From assembly GCA_013214985.1 (NCBI GenBank), contig JABSRY010000058.1, positions 1 through 9,150 on the forward strand: a stretch of DNA of 9,150 nt, in the 5' to 3' direction. The notes under the pieces are model-generated. The model was not told where the DNA came from and searched no databases. It saw only the letters and a list, made by a program, of their open reading frames with translations. The stretch is from Hyphomicrobiales bacterium (GTDB lineage: Bacteria > Pseudomonadota > Alphaproteobacteria > Rhizobiales > OSC116). Below are positions 1 to 6,042 of the stretch, piece by piece (the stretch's first letter is position 1; each line of letters begins with the position of its first letter). Both the position numbers and the translations under genes were made by a program.

Positions 1-2174
1 AACGTAAATGCAACCAATAGCAATATAGCACTTTCCCAAAGCTTACTTCTGGCAATGAAATATCCCTGCGTCCCTGCCGCAAATAACAGCATCGCTATCG
101 TCGCAGTAACAAATACAAACATCCCTTCGATAATAGATACGTTAATTAGCAATAAATCGGTATTGAAAATAAACAAGAACGGCAAAGCCACTGTGCGCAA
201 GCTATAGTAGAATGCGGTAAAGCCCGTTTTTATCGGATCGGCACCCGATATGGCGGCGGCGGCAAAGGATGCCAGCCCCACAGGTGGAGTAACATCGGCC
301 ATTATCCCAAAATAGAATACAAATAAATGCACGGCAATTAACGGAACAATCAAGCCATTTTGCGCGCCAATTTCAACAATCACACCTGCCATTAATGACG
401 ATACAACAATATAATTAGCCGTCGTTGGCAAACCCATGCCCAAAATTAACGACAGCAAAGCCACCATCAATAACATCAGCATTAAATGGCCACCCGATAG
501 AAACTCTATCAGCTCGCCCATAATAGTATGTGCGCCAGTTAGCGAAATCGTACCCACAATAATACCAGCAGTACCTGTTGCAACTGCAATACCAATCATA
601 TTACGCGCACCAGAAATTAGGCCACTGATAAGATCATCAAAACCCGCTTTTAATTCAACAGAAATTGAACTGGTTTTTCTAAACATGGCTTTAATCGGTT
701 TTTGAGTTAGCAATATAATAATCATTGCAACTGTTGCCCAATAAGCACTTAAACCAGGTGAGAAACGCTCAATCATCAAACACCAAACTAATATGATAAT
801 TGGCAATAAGAAATAAAGCCCCGTCGTTACAACATCAGACATTAACGGCAATTTCACTAACGGCGCGTTAGGGTCATCCAGTTCTAAATCTGGCTTTTTA
901 GAGGCTAAGAATATTAACCCAAAATATGTCACAGAAGCAATCACAACCACGGCACTAAATGTTGCATCGCCGAACATATCTTTTGTCCAACCAAGGCCAT
1001 AATAGACCACGCCACATAAAATACCAAAGCCTGCAAAGCCGCCCAATGCACCCATCAGCTTTTGAACAGCAGATTTTACTGGGCCAGGTTTAGGCAAGCC
1101 TTTTAAATTGGCTTTTAGAGCTTCCAAATGCACAATATAAAATAGCGAAATGTAAGAGATAACCGCAGGTAATACCGCATGGCGTACCACGTCTAAATAA
1201 GTAACACCCACATATTCAACCATCAAAAACGCAGCGGCGCCCATAACAGGTGGCATAATTTGACCATTAACTGATGAGGCAACTTCAACCGCACCCGCTC
1301 TAGCGCTGCTAAAACCAACACGTTTCATTAGCGGTATGGTAAAAGTACCCGTAGTTACCGTATTGGCAATTGATGATCCCGAAATAAGACCAGTCATTGC
1401 TGATGATAAAACCGCTGCTTTAGCAGGGCCGCCACGTAAATGGCCAAGGCCAGCAAATGCAACTTGGATAAAGTAATTACCCGCGCCAGCTTTATCAAGC
1501 AAAGAGCCAAATAACACAAACAAAAACACCATCGATGCCGAAACGCCTAAGGCAACACCAAACACGCCTTCAGTTTGCATCCAAAAATGCCACATGGCTT
1601 TACCATATGAGGCACCACGCCATTGAATAACATCTGGTAAATTTGGGCTATCGCCAAAAAACACATAGGATAAAAATATCGATGCCACAATCACCATCGG
1701 TAGGCCAAGCGATCTATAAGTCGCAATCAATAAAATAATAAGGCCGATAGACGAAACCACCAAGTCCAAACCAGTCGGTAGACCAGGTCGGTTGGCAATG
1801 CCTTCTTTATCAAATAATAAATAAAGCGCTGCCAAAACCCCTAAAATGCCCAATATATAATCGTATATTGGTATGGATTTTTTACTACTGCTTTTAAACA
1901 GTGGAAAAGCACTTGCCGCTAAAAAAAGCGCAAATGCTAAATGAATTGCACGCGCTTCATCAGAGTTGAATGTAAAATTCACCCCCGTTAAATTGGTGAG
2001 TGCAAACGGTATATTAGATGCAATATAAATGTGGAATATAGACCAAACGAGTGCAATACCTGCAATAAGCTTACCTTCAATACCAGAAGGGCTACGCGCG
2101 CCAGTATCATTTTCAGCAATTAACTCATCTAAATCTATTTCTTCGGTAATATGCGAGGCGGATTTTTCAGACAT
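1..2174 (-). CDS. TRAP transporter fused permease (4TM/12TM), 3' end outside window
   Basis: This is the membrane part of a tripartite ATP-independent periplasmic (TRAP) transporter, using an ion gradient to import a substrate delivered by a binding protein. From the ATG at 2172-2174 an unbroken reading frame of 724 codons runs to the left edge, so the C-terminus is not seen. After an acidic cytoplasmic N-terminus of about 25 residues come hydrophobic segments corresponding to the small DctQ-like subunit (to about residue 210). The large DctM-like subunit follows. Family-typical stretches are KAAVLSSAMTGLISGSSIAN (around 250-270), LGMGLPTTANYIV (around 580) and ADVTPPVGLASFAAAA (around 625-640). 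Fused permeases of this kind normally pair with TAXI binding proteins, and such a gene lies directly upstream on the same strand, 95 bases away. A GAAGAGGG ribosome-binding site (2179-2186) supports the start. A terminator-like hairpin precedes the gene and probably lowers its expression relative to the binding protein. Family assignment is secure; the substrate is unknown. Confidence 0.93.
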   Translation of the reverse strand, partial: MSEKSASHITEEIDLDELIAENDTGARSPSGIEGKLIAGIALVWSIFHIYIASNIPFALTNLTGVNFTFNSDEARAIHLAFALFLAASAFPLFKSSSKKSIPIYDYILGILGVLAALYLLFDKEGIANRPGLPTGLDLVVSSIGLIILLIATYRSLGLPMVIVASIFLSYVFFGDSPNLPDVIQWRGASYGKAMWHFWMQTEGVFGVALGVSASMVFLFVLFGSLLDKAGAGNYFIQVAFAGLGHLRGGPAKAAVLSSAMTGLISGSSIANTVTTGTFTIPLMKRVGFSSARAGAVEVASSVNGQIMPPVMGAAAFLMVEYVGVTYLDVVRHAVLPAVISYISLFYIVHLEALKANLKGLPKPGPVKSAVQKLMGALGGFAGFGILCGVVYYGLGWTKDMFGDATFSAVVVIASVTYFGLIFLASKKPDLELDDPNAPLVKLPLMSDVVTTGLYFLLPIIILVWCLMIERFSPGLSAYWATVAMIIILLTQKPIKAMFRKTSSISVELKAGFDDLISGLISGARNMIGIAVATGTAGIIVGTISLTGAHTIMGELIEFLSGGHLMLMLLMVALLSLILGMGLPTTANYIVVSSLMAGVIVEIGAQNGLIVPLIAVHLFVFYFGIMADVTPPVGLASFAAAAISGADPIKTGFTAFYYSLRTVALPFLFIFNTDLLLINVSIIEGMFVFVTATIAMLLFAAGTQGYFIARSKLWESAILLLVAFT

Positions 2175-2178
2175 TTTT

Positions 2179-2186
2179 CCCTCTTC
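2179..2186 (-). promoter_or_regulatory. Ribosome-binding site of the TRAP permease
   Basis: GAAGAGGG on the minus strand lies 4 bases before the ATG at 2172-2174. It fixes the permease start and shows that the gene has its own translation initiation signal despite following the binding-protein gene. Confidence 0.7.
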
Positions 2187-2220
2187 AGTTGCCAAATTAT
2201 GGATTAGTTTTTATAAAATT

Positions 2221-2254
2221 AAAAAAAGCCAAGGCTATAAACATAACCTTGGCT
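2221..2254 (-). terminator. Intercistronic intrinsic terminator/attenuator between binding protein and permease
   Basis: On the minus strand an 8-bp perfect stem (AGCCAAGG at 2247-2254, CCTTGGCT at 2227-2234) encloses a 12-base loop and is followed at once by a run of six T and further AT-rich sequence. This is the usual shape of a factor-independent terminator. It begins about 15 bases after the stop of the binding-protein gene and ends about 46 bases before the permease start. I see no strong promoter between it and the permease. Partial read-through is therefore the likely way the permease is made, giving more binding protein than permease, a ratio often useful for binding-protein-dependent transporters. 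Confidence 0.8.
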
Positions 2255-2269
2255 CTATATTTTGAGAGA

Positions 2270-3244
2270 CTACATTAAGCCCAATTCTTTATAAGCTTTT
2301 ACAGCACCATCATGTAGAGGCGCAGTTAGACCGTCTTTAATCATCTTTTTAGCATCTAATGTACGGAATGCAGGATGAAGCTTACGGAAAGTATCTAGGT
2401 TAGATAAAGTCGCTTTTGCAACTGTGTAAACCACTTCATCAGAAACTTTAGAAGACGTTACAAAAGTAGCACCCACACCAAATGTCGCTACATCACCATC
2501 TGTACCACGATACATGCCACCAGGAATAGTTGTTATACTGTAATATGAATTCTCAGCAACCAGTTTTTCAATTTCTGGGCCCGTTACACTTATCACCTTA
2601 GCATTACATGCCGTTGTTGCTTCTTTAATAGATGCAGCAGGATGACCAATTGTATAAATCATTGCGTCAATTTTGTTATCGCAAAGCGCAGCGGCCATTT
2701 CAGAACCTTTAAGCTCTGATGCAAGCGAGAAATCAGCTTTAGTCATGCCATATGCTTCCATAACCACTTCAGTTGTAGCACGTTGGCCAGAACCCGCATT
2801 ACCAATATTTACACGTTTGCCCATTAGGTCTTTAAAGCTGTTAATATTCGCATCAGCACGTACAACTAAGGTAAATGGTTCAGTATGCACAGAAAATACA
2901 GAGCGTAATTCTTCAAACTTACCCGCTTCTTCAAACTTAGAAGTACCGTTATAAGCATGCGCCTGCCAATCAGATTGCGCAACACCAAATTCTAATTCAC
3001 CAACACGTAGTGTGTTAATGTTATAAACCGAACCACCGGTAGATTCTGCACTACAGCGAATGCCATGATCTTTACGGCCTTTATTTACCAAACGACAAAT
3101 AGCGCCGCCCGTTGGGTAATAAACACCCGTCACACCACCAGTACCAATACTAACAAATTGCTTTTCAGCAGCAAATACCATCGATGTCATAGACAGTGTT
3201 GCAACAGTCGCTAAACCCATAAATTTAGTAATCATTTTAGTCAT
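2270..3244 (-). CDS. TAXI-family TRAP transporter substrate-binding protein
   Basis: This is a 324-residue periplasmic solute receptor of the TAXI (TRAP-associated extracytoplasmic immunogenic) family, which captures substrate and hands it to the fused permease encoded downstream. The N-terminus has a classic signal peptide: K3 and K7, a hydrophobic core, then MVFA-AEKQ, with cleavage likely after Ala25 or Ala26. The mature protein opens with the family signature SIGTGGVTGVYYPTGGAICR (residues 32-51). Later TAXI-like stretches are GVAQSDW, the GKRVNIGNAGSGQRATTEVV segment, and DAMIYTIGHPAASI. The length is normal for the family. A TGAGGAGA ribosome-binding site (3253-3260) lies 8 bases before the ATG. 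The stop is TAG at 2270-2272. Four cysteines in the mature part might form disulfides. Known TAXI ligands are few and include glutamate-like and dicarboxylic acids; the ligand here cannot be read from sequence. Confidence 0.95.
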   Translation of the reverse strand: MTKMITKFMGLATVATLSMTSMVFAAEKQFVSIGTGGVTGVYYPTGGAICRLVNKGRKDHGIRCSAESTGGSVYNINTLRVGELEFGVAQSDWQAHAYNGTSKFEEAGKFEELRSVFSVHTEPFTLVVRADANINSFKDLMGKRVNIGNAGSGQRATTEVVMEAYGMTKADFSLASELKGSEMAAALCDNKIDAMIYTIGHPAASIKEATTACNAKVISVTGPEIEKLVAENSYYSITTIPGGMYRGTDGDVATFGVGATFVTSSKVSDEVVYTVAKATLSNLDTFRKLHPAFRTLDAKKMIKDGLTAPLHDGAVKAYKELGLM

Positions 3245-3252
3245 CTTGATTG

Positions 3253-3260
3253 TCTCCTCA
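3253..3260 (-). promoter_or_regulatory. Ribosome-binding site of the TAXI binding protein
   Basis: TGAGGAGA on the minus strand lies 8 bases upstream of the ATG at 3242-3244. It is stronger than the site before the permease, in keeping with high production of a periplasmic receptor. Confidence 0.7.
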
Positions 3261-3354
3261 GTTGATCAATATAGAAATCCTAGCTAAAAAAAAACATGAC
3301 GTCACCACATAATGCGAATGTAATTTGGTAGTTAATCTAAAGTTTCAAGAAGAG

Positions 3355-3390
3355 GTTAACTAATATTAACAAAGATTAACTTTCATTAAT
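3355..3390. repeat. Four TTAA-core hexamers at 10-bp spacing upstream of the TAXI gene
   Basis: GTTAAC (3355-3360), ATTAAC (3365-3370), ATTAAC (3375-3380) and ATTAAT (3385-3390) all fit RTTAAY and begin exactly 10 bases apart, so they lie on one face of the helix. RTTAAY equals its own reverse complement, so the array has no direction. It lies between the candidate TAXI promoter and the TAXI gene. It could be a cooperative protein-binding array or a bent-DNA element. The AT-rich background makes single copies unremarkable; only the even spacing stands out. Confidence 0.4.
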
Positions 3391-3411
3391 TTTTTTAAAC
3401 CTTTGAAAAAC

Positions 3412-3440
3412 ATTATAAATTTCTTCATTACGAGAAAGGT
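3412..3440 (-). promoter_or_regulatory. Candidate promoter of the TAXI/TRAP transcription unit
   Basis: A perfect -10 box TATAAT is read on the minus strand at 3412-3417. The expected -35 position (3435-3440, ACCTTT) is a poor match, which would fit a promoter needing an activator. ACCTTT recurs in inverted orientation at 3399-3404, so the -10 box is flanked by a 6-bp inverted repeat. The leader from here to the gene would be about 160 bases. This is a sequence-only guess in an AT-rich region. Confidence 0.35.
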
Positions 3441-3534
3441 AAAATATTCTAAATCTGTTTATAGTGTGGTAATTATTTGCTTGGGATAAGTTATAGACAT
3501 TAGCTTTTTGTGCGTAATTTGAACATTATTTGGT

Positions 3535-4332
3535 TTATTCGCACTCATTTAAATTCTCTAAATCATAATTAATTGAAGACACACATGCCCTCAATGCAGG
3601 CAATATTACAGAAATTAGTTTATGTTCACTCACCCTCGATATGTGCGTTCCGATGGTCAGCGCACCAATCACCCGGTTTTGATTATCAAATAAAGGCACA
3701 GCAATTGAGCGCAGCCCAATTTCAAGCTCTTGATTAAGCACAACATAACTATTATGACGCGATTCTGTTAAAGTCGATTTTAACTTTTTACAATCATTTA
3801 TTGAAAATTCGGTATATTTCTTAAAACTGGCATTCTTCAGATAATCTTCAATAATCGCTTCACCGCTAAACGCTAAAATAGCACGCCCAGTAGAGGTAAT
3901 ATGGGCAGGGTATCGGCTGCCAACACCTGGCGTAACCGACATAATACGGTGCGGTGTGCCAATGCGCGCGACATATTCAATTTCATATCCATCTAAAATA
4001 GCGGCGCTCGCCGCTTCATCTACTTTTAACACCAATGTTTGCATATGTTTTTTGGCAATCGCCCAAACATCCACTTTTACCCGCACACCTTTGGATATAT
4101 TCAAAACTTTAGCGGTTAAAGAAAATTTCTTATCTTGCTGTTCCGCATAGCCCAAATCCTCTAAAGTTAATAAAAACCGCCTAGCCGCCGCACGGGTAAT
4201 GCCAACTTTTTTAGCCACTTCGGTTAACGACATCTTATCGTCTTTTTTATCAAAACATTCAAATATTGCTAAACCCTTGGCAAAAGATTTAACAAAATAA
4301 TTTTTGTCTTCTAACGGTTTTTGATTTGACAT
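3535..4332 (-). CDS. IclR-family transcriptional regulator (PcaR/PcaU/PobR-like)
   Basis: This 265-residue DNA-binding regulator probably controls the neighbouring transporter and aminotransferase genes. Residues 12-80 form the N-terminal winged helix-turn-helix; the recognition region is SLTEVAKKVGITRAAARRFL (35-54), followed by LTLEDLGY and FSLTAKVL. The TRAAARRFLLTL wording is typical of the PcaR/PcaU/PobR branch. Residues of roughly 85-255 form the IclR effector-binding domain, with SVTPGVGSRYPAHITSTGRAIL and a C-terminal ELEIGLRSIAVPLFD motif. Members of this branch often sense aromatic acids such as protocatechuate or 4-hydroxybenzoate, but effector cannot be assigned here. The ATG at 4330-4332 is supported by AAGAGGG (4340-4346) 7 bases upstream. 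The gene is divergent from the aminotransferase across 95 bases holding a strong palindrome that overlaps this gene's own start region, so autoregulation is likely. The TAXI gene follows 290 bases downstream on the same strand. Confidence 0.93.
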   Translation of the reverse strand: MSNQKPLEDKNYFVKSFAKGLAIFECFDKKDDKMSLTEVAKKVGITRAAARRFLLTLEDLGYAEQQDKKFSLTAKVLNISKGVRVKVDVWAIAKKHMQTLVLKVDEAASAAILDGYEIEYVARIGTPHRIMSVTPGVGSRYPAHITSTGRAILAFSGEAIIEDYLKNASFKKYTEFSINDCKKLKSTLTESRHNSYVVLNQELEIGLRSIAVPLFDNQNRVIGALTIGTHISRVSEHKLISVILPALRACVSSINYDLENLNECE

Positions 4333-4344
4333 ATATCAACCCTC

Positions 4345-4368
4345 TTACTATTATGTTCGTAATAGTAA
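4345..4368. promoter_or_regulatory. Candidate IclR operator, 9-bp perfect inverted repeat
   Basis: TTACTATTA (4345-4353) and TAATAGTAA (4360-4368) are perfect inverted copies separated by 6 bases. The site overlaps the first bases of the iclR ribosome-binding site, the predicted iclR transcription start (about 4368) and the -35 region of the aminotransferase promoter. IclR proteins usually bind palindromes of this scale next to their own gene. Which protein binds is inference. Confidence 0.7.
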
Positions 4369-4373
4369 CATAA
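4351..4373. promoter_or_regulatory. Second inverted repeat overlapping the operator
   Basis: TTATGTT (4351-4357) and AACATAA (4367-4373) are a perfect 7-bp inverted repeat with a 9-base spacer. Its centre is about 5.5 bp to the right of the first palindrome, so the two share most of their bases but not their axis. It could be a second binding register or part of one extended site. Confidence 0.5.
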
Positions 4374-4382
4374 GTTTATAAT
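4354..4382 (+). promoter_or_regulatory. Promoter of the aminotransferase gene
   Basis: A perfect -10 box TATAAT lies at 4377-4382. The -35 position 17 bases upstream (4354-4359, TGTTCG) is weak and falls in the spacer of the operator palindrome, so the bound regulator could activate or block this promoter. Transcription would start near 4389, giving a leader of about 39 bases. Confidence 0.55.
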
Positions 4383-4403
4383 ACGCACAATATTAAAATT
4401 CAA
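4375..4403 (-). promoter_or_regulatory. Promoter of the iclR-type regulator gene
   Basis: On the minus strand TTGAAT (4398-4403) and TATAAA (4375-4380) are separated by exactly 17 bases. Transcription would begin near 4368, at the edge of the operator palindrome. The -10 box shares four bases with the -10 box of the divergent aminotransferase promoter, so polymerase probably cannot occupy both at once. Confidence 0.6.
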
Positions 4404-4415
4404 ACAGCCAATCAT

Positions 4416-4421
4416 AAGAGG
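4416..4421 (+). promoter_or_regulatory. Ribosome-binding site of the aminotransferase
   Basis: AAGAGG is placed 6 bases before the ATG at 4428 and supports that start. The same AAGAGG core precedes the regulator and permease genes, suggesting a shared genomic preference. Confidence 0.7.
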
Positions 4422-4427
4422 CGGATA

Positions 4428-5744
4428 ATGTCCCAAACCCCTAAAAGCGAAAAATTATTTAATCGTGCCATAAAAGTCCTGCCGGGTGGCATCAGCCGAA
4501 ATGCAATTTTTAGAAAACCATACCCGTTTTATGCAGCACATGGTAAAGGCTGCTATATTACAGACATCGAAGGCGTAAAACGCATAGATTTTGCCAACAA
4601 TATGGCATCGCTAATTCATGGGCATTGCAATGAAGCACTAAATGACGCCATCAAAAGCCAATTAGACAAAGGCATAGCCTTTACAATGGGTACCGAGGCC
4701 GAAATAGAATTTGCTGAATATATGACAGAGCGTTTTACAAGCTTTGATAAAATTCGGTTTGTTAACTCTGGCACAGAAGCCATTATGGCCGCCATCAGAG
4801 CCAGCCGCGCCTATACTGGTAAAGTAAAAATAGCCAAGGCCGAAGGCGCCTATCACGGGGCCTATGATTATGCCGAAGTCAGCGAAAACTCAAAACCCGA
4901 TAATTGGGGCGATATAGAGGCACCCAACAATAACCCCGTTGTATTTAACACACCAAAAAGCGCACTAGATGAAGTGGTTATCTTCCCGTTTAATGATATA
5001 GAACGCGCAATTAATATATTAGATCGCCATGCAAAAGACCTTGCCTGCATCATATTAGATGCTATTCCGCACCGTATTGGCTTCATCCCCGCCCAAAAAC
5101 ACTATATGGAAACGCTAGCCAAGTGGGCAAAAAACAACTCAGTACTTTTAGTATTTGACGAAGTCATTACCCTGCGGGCAGATTTAGGCGGCGCCCAATC
5201 TTGGTTTAATGTAAAACCTGATTTAACCGCAATGGGCAAAATGATTGGTGGCGGCTTCCCCGTTGGGGCATTAGCTGGCAGTAATGAGGTTATGCAAGTG
5301 TTAAACCCGCTATCAGATAAAGTATTATTCCCCCATAGTGGCACATTTAGTGCCAACCCAATGACCATGGTTGCAGGGCATAAAGCCATGCAACTATTCG
5401 AAGGTCAAGAAATCACTAAACTCAACAATTTGGCCGATAGAATGCGCCAACAAATTAACGAAGCCATCTCTATTGCAGATGTGCCAGTATGTGTGACGGG
5501 CGCTGCATCCGTTTCAAAAATTCATATGATGGCCGAAACACCAACCAGCTATCGTGACCATTTTAAAACCAAAAAAATGAAGCAACTCGAAAATAGATTA
5601 ATCGAATATATGGCGGCAAATGGCGTGTTAATGGTCGGCACTTGCTCACTAATATTATCCACCGCCATGGAAACCAAAGAAATCGACCGATTTAGCGAAA
5701 CATTCCTAAATGCAATGCGTGATATGAAAGATGAGTTTGTTTAA
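4428..5744 (+). CDS. Class III PLP-dependent aminotransferase, glutamate-1-semialdehyde aminomutase-like
   Basis: This 438-residue fold-type I enzyme transfers or shifts an amino group using pyridoxal phosphate in the cytoplasm. Visible family features are GHCNEALNDAI, the phosphate-binding SGTEA (Ser114-Gly115-Thr116), EGAYHGAYDY, the cofactor-ring Asp244 in FDEVITLR, the Schiff-base Lys271 in GKMIGGGFPVGALAG, and SGTFSANPMTMVAG. Overall order and length match the GSAM group (HemL is about 426 residues). However, the C-terminal region where HemL has a Phe-Glu-Ala-Gly-Phe segment with a functional Glu reads VGTCSLILSTAMETKEIDRF, without that Glu and about two residues shorter. A catabolic aminotransferase is therefore more likely than the haem-pathway enzyme. 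The gene is divergent from an IclR regulator that sits next to a TAXI-TRAP transporter, which suggests it acts on the imported compound or a derivative. The stop is TAA. Class assignment is secure; the substrate is not known. Confidence 0.92.
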   Translation: MSQTPKSEKLFNRAIKVLPGGISRNAIFRKPYPFYAAHGKGCYITDIEGVKRIDFANNMASLIHGHCNEALNDAIKSQLDKGIAFTMGTEAEIEFAEYMTERFTSFDKIRFVNSGTEAIMAAIRASRAYTGKVKIAKAEGAYHGAYDYAEVSENSKPDNWGDIEAPNNNPVVFNTPKSALDEVVIFPFNDIERAINILDRHAKDLACIILDAIPHRIGFIPAQKHYMETLAKWAKNNSVLLVFDEVITLRADLGGAQSWFNVKPDLTAMGKMIGGGFPVGALAGSNEVMQVLNPLSDKVLFPHSGTFSANPMTMVAGHKAMQLFEGQEITKLNNLADRMRQQINEAISIADVPVCVTGAASVSKIHMMAETPTSYRDHFKTKKMKQLENRLIEYMAANGVLMVGTCSLILSTAMETKEIDRFSETFLNAMRDMKDEFV

Positions 5745-6042
5745 CTCCATTATTTAATTCGCCAACCGCCCAATCATTTCACCTACGAAACGGTTGGGCG
5801 GTCACATCTGTTTGCGCAAGAGCCGCCACCAAATACTAGACATTAAACCACTATAGTGCTAACATCCAATTAAGTTAGATTCACTAAAATGCAACCATAG
5901 GCTTTAATCAGTCTATTATGAAAACACTATTTTACGATATTCAATTTTCATCTATGTTTTAAAACAGATACTTCAGCAGTTTATTCTCATTCTAGCGAAA
6001 ATATTAAACTTAAATTATTTGATATTATAGGGATGAAACATC
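5745..6042. other. Intergenic region between aminotransferase and protease-nuclease fusion
   Basis: This 298-base stretch has many stops in all frames and I see no gene in it. It holds a GC-rich hairpin near its left end (5765-5802), a second imperfect inverted repeat with a 10-base palindrome (5849-5886), and then AT-rich sequence leading to the start at 6043. I could not identify a convincing -35/-10 pair for the downstream gene. The TATTAT at 6023-6028 is too close to the start codon to serve unless the message is leaderless. Confidence 0.6.
5765..5802 (+). terminator. GC-rich hairpin downstream of the aminotransferase gene
   Basis: An 11-bp stem (5765-5775 with 5792-5802, nine Watson-Crick pairs from ACCGCCCAA, then one T-G wobble and one C-G pair) encloses a 16-base loop. 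It begins about 20 bases after the aminotransferase stop. Position and stability fit a transcript-end structure. No T-run follows on either strand, so it is not a textbook intrinsic terminator; it may be Rho-assisted or act as a 3' stabilising stem. Confidence 0.5.

Noticed and set aside
436..705. Open frame of 89 codons on the plus strand
   Set aside because: It lies antisense within the TRAP permease, whose frame carries recognisable family motifs; no ribosome-binding site or similarity is apparent.
2029..2265. Open frame of 78 codons on the plus strand
   Set aside because: It overlaps the permease start and the terminator hairpin in antisense and resembles no known protein.
2673..2954. 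Open frame of 93 codons on the plus strand
   Set aside because: Antisense shadow of the TAXI binding-protein gene.
3286..3294. Run of nine A (T on the minus strand) in the TAXI leader
   Set aside because: No hairpin precedes it on the minus strand, so it is not a terminator; it could be slippage-prone, but nothing more can be said.
3297..3304. TGACGTCA palindrome upstream of the TAXI gene
   Set aside because: An 8-base palindrome is expected many times in a window of this size by chance, and it is not paired with another copy.
5102..5389. Open frame of 95 codons on the minus strand
   Set aside because: Antisense shadow of the aminotransferase around its conserved lysine region.
6033..6035. 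Alternative ATG just upstream of the fusion gene
   Set aside because: It is out of frame with the protease-nuclease reading frame and its own frame closes after about 40 codons.
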